Of a stretch of DNA of 40,300 nt, positions 15,314 through 25,470 are shown in pieces (within the stretch, counting starts at the first letter, position 1; each line of letters begins with the position of its first letter). Made by a program: the position numbers and the translations under genes. This DNA comes from Deltaproteobacteria bacterium (GTDB taxonomy: Bacteria; Desulfobacterota; JADFXK01): contig JADFYC010000002.1 in NCBI GenBank assembly GCA_015233295.1, forward strand, positions 1 to 40,300. The letters are read 5' to 3'. The notes beneath the pieces were generated by a model. It worked only from the letters and a program-made list of their open reading frames with translations, did not search any database and was not told where the DNA came from.

Positions 15314-17949
15314 ATGGATCTAAAGAAGTCGTTTCGTTTTGCCTGGTCACCATATGTCGTGGCCATAATGGTCACCGCGGCCGGCGCCGCCCTGCGGGTG
15401 TGGCCACTGCAATCTCTGGGTTTGCGTCTTTGTTTTTTAACTTTTTATCCGGCGGTTACGGTCTCGGCTCTTTATGGAGGCATTGTTTCCGGTTTATTAT
15501 GTACAATTCTCTCCGCTTCTATTATATTGTTCTTATGGCCGATGTACGCCGGTCAACCCGTTATCCGCGATTTTGCCGACTGGCTGGGCATGGCCGTCTT
15601 CCTCATAAACGGTGCGCTGATCTCGGGTGTCTGTGAGGCGATGCTGCGAGCCAACATCCGGGCGAAGCTGGCCAAGGAGCAGGCCGAAGCAGCCAATCAG
15701 ACCAAAGGCCAATTTCTGGCCAACATGAGTCATGAGATTCGGACCCCCATGAATGCCATTGTCGGCTTGAGCCACCTGGCCCTGAAAACGGACCTGAGTC
15801 CCAAGCAACGTGACTATCTAAGCAAAATTCAATCCTCCTCCCGCTCCCTGCTGGGCATCATCAACGACCTCTTGGACTTCGCCAAAATCGAAGCTAAAAA
15901 AATCCAAATCGAAGCTACCAGGTTTGATTTAGGCCAAGTGTTGGATGAGATATACAACATGATTGGCCAAAAGGCCGATGAAAAAGGATTGGAGATTGTT
16001 TTCCGGATCGATCCCGACGTCCCCACCGCCCTGCTTGGTGATCCTTTGCGGTTGGGCCAGGTGTTGACCAACCTGGTCAATAATGCCGTTAAATTCACCG
16101 AAGCCGGCGAGATCGTGGTGTCCGCGGAACTGGTATCCCGGCGCGACCATCGGGTGGCCGTCAGATTTTGCGTCAGAGATACCGGCATCGGCCTGACTGA
16201 AGAACAGAAGTCGAAGCTCTTCCACGCCTTTAGTCAGGCTGACGAATCTACAACTCGGAGGTATGGCGGCACTGGACTGGGCCTGGCCATCAGCAAGCGG
16301 CTGGTTGAACTCATGGGCGGGAATATTCAGGTGGAAAGCATCCTGGGGCAGGGAAGCGCTTTCATCTTCACCATTGATCTTGGTCTGCAGCCCAAGGGGT
16401 CGGGAAAATCGCCGGGCGCACCGGTCGACCTACATGGGTTAAGAGTCATGGTGGTGGATGATAGCGCCTCGTCACGGGAAATTTTAGAGAGCATCCTGGT
16501 TTCTTTTTCCTTTCAGGTCAAAACCGTTGATTCCGGTCCGGCCGCCCTGGCCGAGCTGGCCCGCATCACAGATCAGGAAGAACCACCCTACGACCTCGTC
16601 CTGCTGGACTGGAAGATGCCGGAGATGGATGGAATCGAAACAGCCCGGCGGATCAAGCATCATCCCAAATTGACTAAAATCCCAACTCTATTCATGGTTA
16701 CGGCCTATGGCCGGGAAACCGTCATGCACCAGGCTGAAGAATTAGGGATAGAGGGTTTCCTGGTTAAGCCGGTCAGTGAATCCCTCCTGTTGGCCGCCAT
16801 TATGAATGTCTTCCAACGGGAAGGCGACAGACCCCGGCACATTTTGCCGCCGGAAAATATCCAAACAGAGACGTTGGAGGCGATTCGGGGGGCCCATGTC
16901 CTGGTCGTGGAGGATAACGAGATTAATCAGCAGGTCGCCCGAGAAATTCTGGAGGGAGCCGGATTAAATGTCAAGCTGGCCGGCAATGGTCAAAAAGCGG
17001 TGGAAATGGTTGCAGATATGTTCCCCCAGTTAGATGTGGTGTTGATGGACTTGCAGATGCCGGTGATGGACGGCTACGAGGCCGCTCGGTTGATCCGCCG
17101 GGATCTGGGCATCCTGGATTTGCCCATTATTGCCATGACCGCCCACGCGTTGGTCACGGAAAAGCCGAAGTGCCTGGAAGCCGGCATGAACGATCATATT
17201 CCCAAACCGGTCGATCCGGAAGAACTGCTGTCCACCCTGGCCGGATGGATCAAACCAGATCCCGAAGGCCGGCGACGGTTCAGCCCCCGTCCGACGCCTC
17301 CTCAGGATGAGGCTGGTCCGACCCAACTTCCAGATACCCTTCCCGGACTTGATATCGCTGCGGCGCTCAAAAGGCTGAATGGAAATCAGGCTTTCCTGAT
17401 AAAATTACTCCAAGACTTTCATTGTGATTTTTGTGAAGTGAGAGACAGACTGCATCAGTCTTTAAAGAACAAAGACTATGCCTCAGCCCAACGAACGGCC
17501 CACACCTTGAAGGGAGTAGCCGGGAACCTCTCCGCCAAGGGCATATCCGATGCCGCCGCGGCCCTGGAGACAGCTATAGAACAGGGCGCCGCAGCCCGGT
17601 ATCCGGTACTGCTGGATAAACTAGACCAGGTCCTGTCTCCGCTAATTGAGTCCATATCTCATCTCTTTTTAGTTCAGGCACAGGATCAGCCGACTGAGAC
17701 GGAATCACCACCCGGCCGGAAATATGATCCCGAGCGCCTGACCACCCTGTTAATCGAATTTGATGACCTCTTGAAAAGAAACAACATGTCCGCCAGGAAA
17801 CATTTTTCTTTGCTCAAAGATCATTTGCCTGGGAAGGAGTTCCAAGAAGGAATGAAGCAGATCGAAGTCTTGATGGACAAACTTGACTTCAAAGGCGCCA
17901 GGGCGTCGCTCCAATCCATCGCCCAAGCCCTGAATGTGATTTTACCTTA

Positions 17950-17950
<1 letters not shown>
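15314..17950 (+). CDS. Hybrid sensor histidine kinase (4TM-HisKA-HATPase-REC-REC-HPt)
   Basis: The ATG at 15314 is chosen because AGGTGAAGG lies immediately before it; an in-frame TTG at 15287 is inside repeat DNA. The 878-residue protein has an N-terminal four-helix region resembling DUF4118 (LRLCFLTFYPAVTVSALYGG). The HisKA H-box MSHEIRTP follows (His140), then HATPase with the GTGLGLAISKRL box. Two receiver domains lie at ~375-500 (VVDDS, LLDWKMPEMDG) and ~527-645 (VVEDNEINQQ, LMDLQMPVMDG). An HPt domain at ~680-770 has TAHTLKGVAG (His730). This is the BarA/ArcB-type phosphorelay plan. The next gene, a diguanylate cyclase response regulator, overlaps its stop (TAATG), making it the obvious output. 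The signal is unknown; no periplasmic sensor domain is seen. Confidence 0.92.
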
Positions 17951-18861
<911 letters not shown>

Positions 18862-18865
18862 ACGG

Positions 18866-18922
18866 GTTGCGTGTTACATGTTACAGGTTACAAGTTTTTT
18901 GGTTACACGTTACTGGTTTGGG
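18866..18922 (+). repeat. Heptamer array F
   Basis: Eight units: GTTGCGT, GTTACAT, GTTACAG, GTTACAA, GTTTTTT, then one extra G, then GTTACAC, GTTACTG, GTTTGGG. It begins five bases after the stop of the cyclase gene and faces array G across 136 bases. Confidence 0.8.
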
Positions 18923-19058
18923 GTCCGCTTGCATCGTCAGGCCTGTTCCGATTTAAACAGTAACTTACATAAATTAGTTTAATTGATTAGGGCAGAAATA
19001 AGCTGGTCCGGGTCAAAACACGACGCTTCGCACCGGAGATAGAAACGAAACCGGGACC

Positions 19059-19093
19059 CAACAACATGCAACATGTAATATGTAACCTGCAAC
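19059..19093 (-). repeat. Heptamer array G
   Basis: Five in-phase units on the plus strand: CAACAAC, ATGCAAC, ATGTAAT, ATGTAAC, CTGCAAC. It lies just past the 3' end of the EF-G gene and is inverted relative to array F. Confidence 0.75.
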
Positions 19094-19096
19094 AGC

Positions 19097-21133
19097 CTAG
19101 TCCACCTGGTCGTAATGAGAGAAGTACATGGTGAAGGAACCGCGACCCTGGGTGGCGGAGCGGATGGCGGTAGAGTAGCCGAACATCTGTCTTAGAGGTA
19201 CGGAAGCCTGGAGTACGCTGATTTTTGCCCTGGGGGTGATGCCCTCTATTTTACCGCGACGGGCGTTCAAATCACCGATAACTTCACCCAAGAAATCCTC
19301 CGGGACGACCACCTCCACCCGCATGATCGGCTCCAACAAGATGACCTGGGCCTTGGCGCAGGCCGCCTTAAAAGCCAAGGCAGAGGCGATCTTAAAGGCC
19401 ATTTCGCTTGAAAAATCGGGATGGACTGATACGCTCAGGAGTTCGGCCCGGACATCCACCATGGGATATCCGGCAGATACGCCGCCGGCCATGGATTCCA
19501 TGACCCCTTCTTCGATGGGGGCGAGGAAATGAGCGGAAAGGAGTTCCTCACTGACCTGGTTGATGAATCGGTTGCCGCTGCCCCTGGTGCGGGGTGAAAC
19601 CCGCAGTGTGACCGTGGCCCGATGGTGGGATCCGGCCAGCTCGCGGTCAAATGTTTCGGTGTATTCAGCCTTTTCCTTGACGCACTCACGGTAAACGACC
19701 TGGGGCTTGCCCACATTCACATCCAGGTTGTGCTCCCGTTTGATGCGGTGGACCAGCACCTCCAGATGGAGTTCTCCCATGCCGGATATAATTGTCTGAC
19801 CGGTGTCCTCATCCTGGTTAAAATGGAAGGTGGGATCTTCTTCAGCCAGGGATTGGAGTACCTGGAACAGCTTTTCTTGATCACCGATCGATTTAGGTTC
19901 CACTGCAACCGAAATGACCGGTTCGTAAATATCAATGGGCTCCAGCAAGATCGGATGGTCTTTGGGACACAGCGTATCGCCGGTTTTGGTTTTTTTCAAC
20001 CCCATGACGGCCACGATGTCTCCTGCCGCGGCCGCGTCCAATCGCTCCCTTTTATTGGAGTGCATTTTCAGAATTCGGGAAACTTTTTCAAAGGACTGAC
20101 GGGTGGGATTGTAGACCTCGGCCCCGGTGGCGAGCTTGCCGGAATAGATGCGCAGATAAGCCACCTTGCGGCCCTGATCCATCTGGATCTTAAAGGCCAG
20201 GGCAGACAGAGGCTGGGTATCGGCCGATGGTCGCGTAACGTTATCCCCGGTGTTGGGATCATGGCCGGAAACCGGCGGAACATCCAGGGGGGTGGGTAAG
20301 TAGCTGACAATCCCGTCCAGCAATGGTTGCACGCCCTGGTTCCTTAAGGCCGCACCGCAGAAAACAGGCACAATCTTGAGGCCGATGGTTCCCCGCCGAA
20401 TAGCGGCCTGGAGATCCTTCAGCGGTACTTCTGTTTCAGCCAGGTACTTTTCCATAATCCCATCGTCAAAATCAGCGGCCTTCTCTATCAACTGTTCTCG
20501 ATATTCTAAGGCCGTCTCCAGGTCGTCTTCGGGGATGTCGCGCTCCTCAAGCTCCATTCCCAGCGATTCTTTACGCCAGACGATCCACTTCATTTTAATC
20601 AGATCAATCACCCCGTCAAAGGTCTCTTCCTGACCATGGGGCAACTCCAACAACAGGGGATCAGCATGGAGCCGGTCCTTGATCATGTCGACGCAATTAA
20701 AAAAGTTGGCCCCCACTCGGTCCATCTTGTTGATAAACACGATCTTGGGCAAATGATATTTATCCGCCTGACGCCAAACCGTCTCGGACTGGGGTTCCAC
20801 CCCGCCCACCGCGCAAAAGACACCTATCGCTCCGTCTAATACCCGAAGGGATCGTTCCACTTCGATGGTGAAGTCCACGTGGCCGGGGGTGTCAATAATA
20901 TTGATCACCGCTTCTTTCCAGAGGCAGGTGGTCACCGCCGAGGTGATGGTGATGCCGCGCTCTTGTTCCTCCGGCATCCAGTCCATGATGGCCTCGCCAT
21001 CGTGCACCTCGCCCATTTTATGTGATTTACCGGTATAATATAGGATGCGTTCGGTCAAGGTCGTCTTGCCGGCGTCAATGTGGGCCATGATACCGATGTT
21101 TCGGATTTTTTGTAGTCTAGATGGGGCAGCCAT
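19097..21133 (-). CDS. fusA: Translation elongation factor G (stand-alone copy)
   Basis: This 678-residue GTPase has all EF-G landmarks: G1 AHIDAGKTT, the switch I region RGITITSAVT, G3 DTPGHVDF, G4 NKMDRVG, then domains II-V ending QGRGSFTMYFSHYD. EF-G moves tRNA and mRNA through the ribosome after peptide transfer, and with RRF recycles ribosomes. The ATG at 21133 has AGGA at a suitable distance and directly precedes the conserved KIRNIGIMAHIDAG; an in-frame TTG 15 codons earlier is unlikely. It stands alone, not in a str operon with rpsL, rpsG or tuf. It could therefore be a second EF-G paralogue, as many Desulfobacterota, spirochaetes and planctomycetes have. That is inference, since the rest of the genome is not visible. 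Confidence 0.92.
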   Translation of the reverse strand: MAAPSRLQKIRNIGIMAHIDAGKTTLTERILYYTGKSHKMGEVHDGEAIMDWMPEEQERGITITSAVTTCLWKEAVINIIDTPGHVDFTIEVERSLRVLDGAIGVFCAVGGVEPQSETVWRQADKYHLPKIVFINKMDRVGANFFNCVDMIKDRLHADPLLLELPHGQEETFDGVIDLIKMKWIVWRKESLGMELEERDIPEDDLETALEYREQLIEKAADFDDGIMEKYLAETEVPLKDLQAAIRRGTIGLKIVPVFCGAALRNQGVQPLLDGIVSYLPTPLDVPPVSGHDPNTGDNVTRPSADTQPLSALAFKIQMDQGRKVAYLRIYSGKLATGAEVYNPTRQSFEKVSRILKMHSNKRERLDAAAAGDIVAVMGLKKTKTGDTLCPKDHPILLEPIDIYEPVISVAVEPKSIGDQEKLFQVLQSLAEEDPTFHFNQDEDTGQTIISGMGELHLEVLVHRIKREHNLDVNVGKPQVVYRECVKEKAEYTETFDRELAGSHHRATVTLRVSPRTRGSGNRFINQVSEELLSAHFLAPIEEGVMESMAGGVSAGYPMVDVRAELLSVSVHPDFSSEMAFKIASALAFKAACAKAQVILLEPIMRVEVVVPEDFLGEVIGDLNARRGKIEGITPRAKISVLQASVPLRQMFGYSTAIRSATQGRGSFTMYFSHYDQVD

Positions 21134-21245
21134 GGTGGTTACATTCCTAAGTGGCGACGGGTCGCTAGCCCGGGTCAATGACCCTTAGTTAATCTGTGGT
21201 AACATTTAGACAAAAAAAAGATACGCCGTTTCCTTGAAATGTGAT

Positions 21246-21275
21246 AATGTAAGGGATTATGGACCAGCCTGTCAA
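21246..21275 (-). promoter_or_regulatory. Candidate sigma-70 promoter for EF-G
   Basis: On the minus strand a perfect TTGACA (21275-21270) is followed after 18 bases by TACATT (21251-21246; four of six matches to TATAAT). Transcription would start near 21238, about 105 bases before the EF-G ATG. It is the best consensus promoter that I found in the window. Confidence 0.5.
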
Positions 21276-21413
21276 GGTAAAAACCTGCTCTCGACTATTT
21301 AACTGGAGACACCAGGGGATATCTGCGCCTCTTTGACGAGGGGATTATACACCAGGGCTCTCTTCTTATCCCTCTGCGCCCGCCGCGGTTAGGCTCTTAA
21401 AAAAAGGGAAATA

Positions 21414-22625
21414 ATGCAAACCAAGATTGGCTACGATGAAGCTTTTAATCTGACGCTCAACCGAATCGGGGAAACGTCCCATGAAGAAGCAGGAATTTTA
21501 GACCTGTCGGGCCGCATCCTGGCCGAAGCGGTGACGGCCAAGGTGGATAGCCCCATGAACGATGTGTCCCGAAAAGACGGGTTCGCCGTTTTTTCCCAAG
21601 ATGTGCATGGAGCTTCGCCGGATCGGCCGGTAGGTCTGCCGTGTGACGGATTTACCGGGGCTGGAGACACCCGCGAACTGCAGTTGCAACCGGGGCGAAC
21701 CATGAAGATTATGACCGGCGCTCGTCTCCCGGCCGGAGCGGACGCGGTCCTGGCCGGCGAATTTTGTGAGGAACAAATCGAGTTGGTCAAGTGTTTCGGT
21801 GAGGCTGAACCTGGCCGGAATATCCTGCCACATGGTACGGATGTGACCAAAGGTGAAGTGATCGCCCGCCGCGGGGACCTGGTCACTCCGGCCTTGATGG
21901 GCCTCTTAGCTGCGGCGGGGTGCGACCGGGTCAGGGTGTTTCGCCGCGTCAGGGTGGCCGTGATCGCCACTGGAAATGAAATCACCCTTCCCGGCCGGCC
22001 TCTGTCCCCTGGTGCCGTCTACGCCAGCAACCTGGTTGAGACCACTGGGTGGCTGCAGCGCTTTGGGATGATCCCGGTCCATGCCCAGGCCCCGGATGAC
22101 TCGCCGGCCCTTACCCAGACCATTTTGGACCTGGCGCCTCAGGTAGACGCTCTGGTGTCCAGCGGCGGCGCCTGGACCAGTGAGCGGGATTTGATGCTGA
22201 CCGTGCTCCAGGGCCTGGGATGGCAAGGCATTTACCACCGGGTCAGGATGGGACCCGGCAAAGCAGTGGGGTTCGGTCTTTATCAGGGACGACCATTTTT
22301 TATCTTGCCCGGCGGTCCGCCTTCACACGAGCTGGCCTGGCTCAAACTGGCTTTGCCCGGATTGTTGGCCTTTTCCGGATATCACGGCCCGGCCTTCCCG
22401 GTGGTCAAGGCGCGGTTGACCGAAACGGTCCGGGGGGTGAGAGACTGGACCCAGTTTATTCATGCTCAAATAAATCCGACACCCACTCACCTGGAAGTCA
22501 CCCCCTTTAAACCGACCAGCCGGCTAAAATCCATGGCCCGCAAGGACACCGTGATCACTATACCGGAAGGTCAGGAGGAGATCCTGGCCGGGACGGTTGT
22601 TGATGTTGAATTATTGAGGAGTTAA
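21414..22625 (+). CDS. moeA: Molybdopterin molybdenumtransferase MoeA
   Basis: This 403-residue protein inserts molybdate into adenylylated molybdopterin to make molybdenum cofactor. It shows the MoeA order: SPMNDVSRKDGFAVF (the usual SxxDGYA region), GRTMKIMTGARLPAGADAV, GRNILPHGTDVTKGE, the MogA-like domain beginning VAVIATGNEI, SSGGAWTSERDLM, MGPGKAVGFG, and a C-terminal beta domain. Start ATG follows AAGGGAAAT. It is divergent from EF-G and has no molybdenum neighbours here, although a ModE-like regulator lies ~10 kb away. MoeA paralogues can serve tungsten enzymes, which is possible in an anaerobe. Confidence 0.9.
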   Translation: MQTKIGYDEAFNLTLNRIGETSHEEAGILDLSGRILAEAVTAKVDSPMNDVSRKDGFAVFSQDVHGASPDRPVGLPCDGFTGAGDTRELQLQPGRTMKIMTGARLPAGADAVLAGEFCEEQIELVKCFGEAEPGRNILPHGTDVTKGEVIARRGDLVTPALMGLLAAAGCDRVRVFRRVRVAVIATGNEITLPGRPLSPGAVYASNLVETTGWLQRFGMIPVHAQAPDDSPALTQTILDLAPQVDALVSSGGAWTSERDLMLTVLQGLGWQGIYHRVRMGPGKAVGFGLYQGRPFFILPGGPPSHELAWLKLALPGLLAFSGYHGPAFPVVKARLTETVRGVRDWTQFIHAQINPTPTHLEVTPFKPTSRLKSMARKDTVITIPEGQEEILAGTVVDVELLRS

Positions 22626-22800
22626 GCTCAATCTGGATTGACCGTGCTGATACGGTCGAAAGTTGGTGGATGCTAATGCGGCCTTTGCCGATGGGTGCCG
22701 GTGTTCATCCCGGCAGGAGAATATAAACAAAGTTTCTTGATTGCTGCATTGTCTTGTGGTTTCCGATCCTCCGGCCCCCTATTTGGTGTGTTGATGACGG

Positions 22801-23466
22801 ATGAAGAGAATGAGAGTCCGATGGTTGTTAGTCCTGGCCCTGATCTGGCGGCTTTGTCTTATGCCGGGGCAGGTGGAGGCGAAGCGGGGCTGCTGCGCTG
22901 GGCACGGCGGGATGTGTGGCGGCAAATGTTGCGACGGCACACCATTAAGTGTCAAATGTTCGGGAGCAGGGAAGAGCAGTGGGGCTGCCCCTGGGAAAGG
23001 TCGTCAGAGTCCTTCGTCAGCCGGCGGTGTTACCCCGGACACATCGGGCGACCGGCAGGCGGATGATCCATCCCGGACAATCACCCCCTGGCATCAATTC
23101 ACGCCGAGGTTACCTCATGCCGCCGGAGTGTATCTGGAACAAGGGGACATTTACCTGGCCCATGAGGAGTACCACCGGGCTATCCGGGAATATAACGACG
23201 CCCTGGAAAAGGAACCCAAGAATGCCGTAGCCTTTAATAACCGCGGCATCGCCTACTATCACCTGGGGCAGTATGCCGAGGCCATTTCCGATTACGACCA
23301 GGCCATTATATTAGACCCCGGATATGCCAAAGCCTATTTCAATCGAGGACTGGCCCGTCATAAGTCCGGAGAACCGGACAGGGCGTTGAGTGATTTTAAG
23401 ACGTCAGCCCGGTTAGGCCACGGATCGGCGCAGGAATGGCTTAAATCTAAGGGATCCACCTGGTGA
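22801..23466 (+). CDS. Secreted TPR protein with N-terminal Cys/His-rich motif
   Basis: This 221-residue protein starts with a basic, hydrophobic signal peptide (~1-27, cleavage near VEA). The mature N-terminus holds a compact Cys/His-rich segment, GCCAGHGGMCGGKCCDGTPL, a pattern I recall directly after signal peptides in various bacterial proteins; its function is unknown. A low-complexity linker (~55-95) leads to about three tetratricopeptide repeats (~107-210; EYHRAIREYNDALEKEPKN, then NRGIAYYHLGQYAEAI). TPRs mediate protein contacts, so a periplasmic scaffold is likely. No lipobox is evident. ATG 22801 has a weak ribosome site; ATG 22810 is an alternative. The next gene is also exported, 192 bases downstream. 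Confidence 0.75.
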   Translation: MKRMRVRWLLVLALIWRLCLMPGQVEAKRGCCAGHGGMCGGKCCDGTPLSVKCSGAGKSSGAAPGKGRQSPSSAGGVTPDTSGDRQADDPSRTITPWHQFTPRLPHAAGVYLEQGDIYLAHEEYHRAIREYNDALEKEPKNAVAFNNRGIAYYHLGQYAEAISDYDQAIILDPGYAKAYFNRGLARHKSGEPDRALSDFKTSARLGHGSAQEWLKSKGSTW

Positions 23467-23658
23467 TCCGCCCTTTACCCTTGCGTTATGTTTAATAAAA
23501 TGTTACAAAGCGGCTTGTTCTTTTATTGAAGACCACCTGGAAGGCCGGGACCCAAAGGAGGTGAAAAGAGCCGTACCGCTTGTTAGTCCTTGGATGTCAG
23601 GCCGTGGAACTATCCTTAATTGATCTGCCATACACATCGGTAAACCAAGGGGGACATA

Positions 23659-24171
23659 ATGAAATTATTGAGATTATCAGGAGTCGGTTTATTAGTCGCG
23701 GGACTGGTCACGGCTTTCTCCGGACTATCCCTGGCTCAAGGGACGGCCACCCCCCAGGAGATCGTCAAAAAGGTCCGGGAGGCGGCAGCCTTTCTAAGCA
23801 AATCCGGTGAAAGCGGCCTGGCCGAGTTCAATAAGAAAAAATCGAACGGGGTCTGGAAAGACACCTATATTTTTGTTTATGATTGCGAAAAAGGGACCAT
23901 CGCGGCCCATTCCCAGCAACCTGGCCTGATTGGTAAAAGTCTGACAGGGCTGAAGGACGTCAAGGGAAACCTCTTTTTTGTTCAGCTCTGCGACGCGGCT
24001 AATAAACCCGGAGGAGCCTGGGTGGAATACTGGTGGCCAAAGCCGGGCACCAAGGAACCATCTAGAAAGATCAGCTTTATGCTCCAGGCCGGCAGTTCAC
24101 CCTACCAGGTCGGCGCCGGAATTTATGATGACAAGATGAGTCTCGATGAACTTCACAAGGTGGTTAACTAG
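23659..24171 (+). CDS. Periplasmic single Cache-domain protein
   Basis: This 170-residue protein has a signal peptide (1-26, ending LSLAQG) and one domain with the features of the single-Cache fold found in free-standing periplasmic proteins: an N-terminal helix (EIVKKVREAAAFLSKSG), then KDTYIFVYDCEKGTIAAH, then WVEYWWPKPGT and a closing GAGIYDDKM. Cache domains bind small organic ligands. The free form has no output domain and may act as a binding protein for a membrane sensor. Start ATG follows GGGGGA. A nested hairpin lies just after the stop. Confidence 0.82.
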   Translation: MKLLRLSGVGLLVAGLVTAFSGLSLAQGTATPQEIVKKVREAAAFLSKSGESGLAEFNKKKSNGVWKDTYIFVYDCEKGTIAAHSQQPGLIGKSLTGLKDVKGNLFFVQLCDAANKPGGAWVEYWWPKPGTKEPSRKISFMLQAGSSPYQVGAGIYDDKMSLDELHKVVN

Positions 24172-24175
24172 ATAA

Positions 24176-24222
24176 TGCTCCCGGGAGACGCACTCTCCCG
24201 CGTCTCTATGGCCAAGGGAGCA
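24176..24222. terminator. Nested double-stem hairpin between convergent genes
   Basis: Two perfect nested stems occur: outer TGCTCCC (24176-24182) with GGGAGCA (24216-24222), and inner GAGACGC (24185-24191) with GCGTCTC (24200-24206) around an 8-base loop. It begins five bases after the Cache gene stop and lies ~30 bases from the 3' end of the convergent regulator gene. A short T-rich stretch follows 18 bases later on the plus strand. It may be a bidirectional terminator or transcript-end stabiliser. Confidence 0.5.
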
Positions 24223-24251
24223 AACTGAATTTATTGATATTTTTTAGTTTT

Positions 24252-25145
24252 TCATTTCACACATGGGACAAGGCGGGGCTTCTTCTTTTTATCCTCATAC
24301 ATACATGCGTCGGCGCGGGAGAGAAGATCGTCAAAACTGCATGGCTGACCAGGGTGGTAGTGAACAATACCCGAGCTTATTGATATGTTGTATGGTCTCA
24401 AGTCATTTGCATTTCTATTATCCGTGACTTTCTTTAGTCTTTCGGCCAGAAGTCCGTCGCCGAGGGGTGCTTCCTCCAAGCCAATGACCACAAATTCATC
24501 GCCGCCGATCCGGGCGATAATGTCTGATTCCCGGAATACTTTTTTTAGGGATTCCGTAGTGTTTATGAGGGCCGTATCGCCTGCTTTATGGCCAAGGGAA
24601 TCATTGATCCATTTAAAGTTGTCCAGGTCTATGAACACAAGGAACATTTTTTTGTTTAGCCGGTCGGCGATCTTTAGTTGTTGTGGGGCAACGGTCTCTA
24701 ATCCACGCCGGTTATATAAGCCGGTTAGGGGATCAGTAAGTGATAACGCGTTAGTCGCCGACAAGAGACGATGCCGTTCTATGGCGCAACGGATAGCAAG
24801 CACTAAAAGATCATAATTTACCCGCCCCTTGATCAGATAGTCCTGGGCGCCATGCTGAACAGACTTTATGGCCAGTTCTTCATCGTCAATACCGGTCAAT
24901 ATGATTATTGGTATTTCAGGAAACTCATGATGGATTTTGGAATAAGTATCGAACCCATCCGAGTCCGGTAAAACCAAGTCAAGCAATATGATGTCGATCT
25001 CTTTACCGGAGAGGCAGGCCAGAGCCGTAGCCAGGCTGCCCCTATGTTCCAACACAAAATTAATACCTTGAGACCCCGAGAGAATTTCTTCGATCATGGA
25101 ACTAATTATAATGTCATCTTCAACTATTAGGACCCTAACTTGCAT
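24252..25145 (-). CDS. Response regulator with GGDEF diguanylate cyclase output
   Basis: This 297-residue protein begins at the ATG at 25145, preceded by TTGGAGGAAAG; the TTG inside that ribosome site would add four residues and is rejected. A receiver domain (~1-120: VLIVEDDIII, LLDLVLPDSDG, LTGIDDEELAIKS, DYLIKG) is fused to a GGDEF domain (~135-295) with an intact GGDEF loop (ARIGGDEFVVIG) and RESD as the RxxD inhibitory site. It should synthesise cyclic di-GMP when phosphorylated. It lies downstream of, and on the same strand as, the giant hybrid kinase (325-base gap), repeating the kinase/cyclase pairing at 15.3-18.9 kb. Confidence 0.9.
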   Translation of the reverse strand: MQVRVLIVEDDIIISSMIEEILSGSQGINFVLEHRGSLATALACLSGKEIDIILLDLVLPDSDGFDTYSKIHHEFPEIPIIILTGIDDEELAIKSVQHGAQDYLIKGRVNYDLLVLAIRCAIERHRLLSATNALSLTDPLTGLYNRRGLETVAPQQLKIADRLNKKMFLVFIDLDNFKWINDSLGHKAGDTALINTTESLKKVFRESDIIARIGGDEFVVIGLEEAPLGDGLLAERLKKVTDNRNANDLRPYNISISSGIVHYHPGQPCSFDDLLSRADACMYEDKKKKPRLVPCVK

Positions 25146-25470
25146 TCTTTCCTCCAAATAGATGCACTCTTAGCCGCAGTCTCCCTCACAGGTGAACGAT
25201 CTGCCTACAGTTTTCAGCCAAAAACGACATATTAGGGTCTTCCCCTCATCATAGTCTGTCGGATCGAGATAACTAACCGGAGTCTGGTATTTTTTATCAC
25301 GGGTGCTGAAAGATGTCCGCCGATTGCGTACGAAGGAGAGTCTACTTATATTCCATAGCTTATCATAAAGGGGAAAATCCACCGATGTCAACCGAATTTT
25401 TCCGGTTTCTATTTTAGAGAAGTCCTATAATTTATATATAGTTGATGGTAGATAGAAGATAGACTTACGC
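25146..25470. other. 325-base gap without a convincing gene
   Basis: A 73-codon minus-strand frame (25170-25391) exists but has no recognisable motif and an unconvincing composition. I see no strong hairpin or repeat here. A promoter for the response regulator could lie in it. Confidence 0.35.

Noticed and set aside
23545..23620. Short frame after a strong AAAGGAGGTGA
   Set aside because: The GTG frame gives only 20 residues of unremarkable sequence; the ribosome-like site may be fortuitous. Not listed as a gene.
25170..25391. 73-codon minus-strand ORF
   Set aside because: No motif, no convincing ribosome site, and it lies in a gap with non-coding character.
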